A stretch of 16,308 nucleotides of DNA from NCBI GenBank assembly GCA_039922235.1, contig JBDSAJ010000586.1, positions 1-16,308 of the forward strand, written 5' to 3'. The translations under genes and the position numbers were made by a program. The notes under the pieces are model-generated. The model was not told where the DNA came from. It made no database searches and saw only the letters and a program-made list of their open reading frames with translations. This document shows positions 16,051 through 16,308 of the stretch, piece after piece. The stretch is from Umezawaea sp039922235 (lineage in GTDB: Bacteria; Actinomycetota; Actinomycetes; Mycobacteriales; Pseudonocardiaceae). The stretch's first letter is position 1. Every line of letters starts with the position of its first letter.

Positions 16051-16308
16051 GTGCGGAGGCTCGTGGTGTTGGCAGCGGTGGTCCTCGTGGGCGCGTGCAC
16101 GGCATCGCCCGCCCCTTCCGGCGGTGGGTCCGGCGGGCCCTCGAAGGTGCAGGTGCTGGCCACGATCCCGCACGACCCGAAGGCGTTCACGCAGGGACTC
16201 GTGTGGCACGAGGGCCGGATGTTCGAAGGCACCGGTCAGTACGGGCAGTCGAGCATTCGCGAGACCGAGCTGCAGACCGGGCGTGTGCTGCGGAAGCGCG
16301 ACCTGCCG
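16051..16308 (+). CDS. Glutaminyl-peptide cyclotransferase, lipoprotein, 5' part only
   Basis: This is the N-terminal 86 residues of a plant/bacterial-type glutaminyl-peptide cyclotransferase (beta-propeller family), cut by the window edge. Such enzymes convert N-terminal glutamine of exported proteins to pyroglutamate. The start GTG 16051 gives MRRLVVLAAVVLVGACTAS, a textbook lipoprotein signal with lipobox LVGAC and the modified Cys at residue 18, so the enzyme should be anchored outside the membrane. A Ser/Gly/Pro linker follows, then IPHDPKAFTQGLVWHEGRMFEGTGQYGQSS, the family's opening blade (H-D-x-x-AFTQGL). A GTG at 16003, with AGGTGG 3 nt before it, is also in frame and would add 16 residues. 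I prefer 16051 because it yields the standard signal peptide. It is divergent from DUF3027. Confidence 0.88.
   Translation, partial: MRRLVVLAAVVLVGACTASPAPSGGGSGGPSKVQVLATIPHDPKAFTQGLVWHEGRMFEGTGQYGQSSIRETELQTGRVLRKRDLP

Overview
The window is about 72% GC with strongly C/G-ending codons and many GTG starts. It carries several families that are essentially actinobacterial (DUF2530, DUF2537, DUF3027, DUF222/HNH). I read it as a chromosomal segment of a filamentous actinomycete, most likely Pseudonocardiaceae (Saccharothrix/Lentzea/Actinosynnema-like). The family set and order are family-level inference from memory, not a database result.

Layout, left to right. At 28-1491 there are three small conserved proteins of unknown function, two on the minus strand and one on the plus strand. 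At 1548-3015 a minus-strand pair encodes a SpoU/TrmH RNA 2'-O-methyltransferase followed by a DUF2537 membrane protein. Divergent from it, at 3221-4714, is a GCS2-type glutamate-cysteine ligase-like enzyme. At 4737-6801 a minus-strand pair encodes an ABC-F ribosome-associated ATPase followed, 4 bp later, by a small unknown protein. The 211-bp gap upstream of the ABC-F gene is unusually structured: a DtxR/IdeR-type iron box over a plausible promoter, then two abutting hairpins. At 7013-8777 a minus-strand operon encodes a MarR regulator and a DHA3-type MFS exporter. At 8836-10350 is an AzgA-type purine (NCS2) permease, divergent from a DUF2530 membrane protein at 10428-10691 whose ribosome-binding site lies inside a hairpin.

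The section 10767-12268 looks like an accessory insertion. It holds a DUF222/HNH (13E12-like) endonuclease, about 200 bp of AT-richer DNA, a 118-bp inverted-repeat element with nested hairpins, and a short direct repeat. At 12269-15993 is a two-gene, translationally coupled module: a DUF3027 zinc-ribbon-like protein, then a 965-residue sacsin/Hsp90-type GHKL ATPase. Divergent from it, at 16051 to the right edge, is the start of a lipoprotein glutaminyl-peptide cyclotransferase.

Most of the window is housekeeping-type vertical gene content: RNA modification, translation factor, purine uptake, efflux and envelope protein maturation. The points most worth a second look are the iron box plus tandem hairpins before the ABC-F gene, the DUF3027/sacsin-like ATPase pair, the inverted-repeat element beside the HNH gene, and the occluded ribosome-binding site of the DUF2530 gene. 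I found no rRNA, tRNA, CRISPR array, insertion sequence or phage module.
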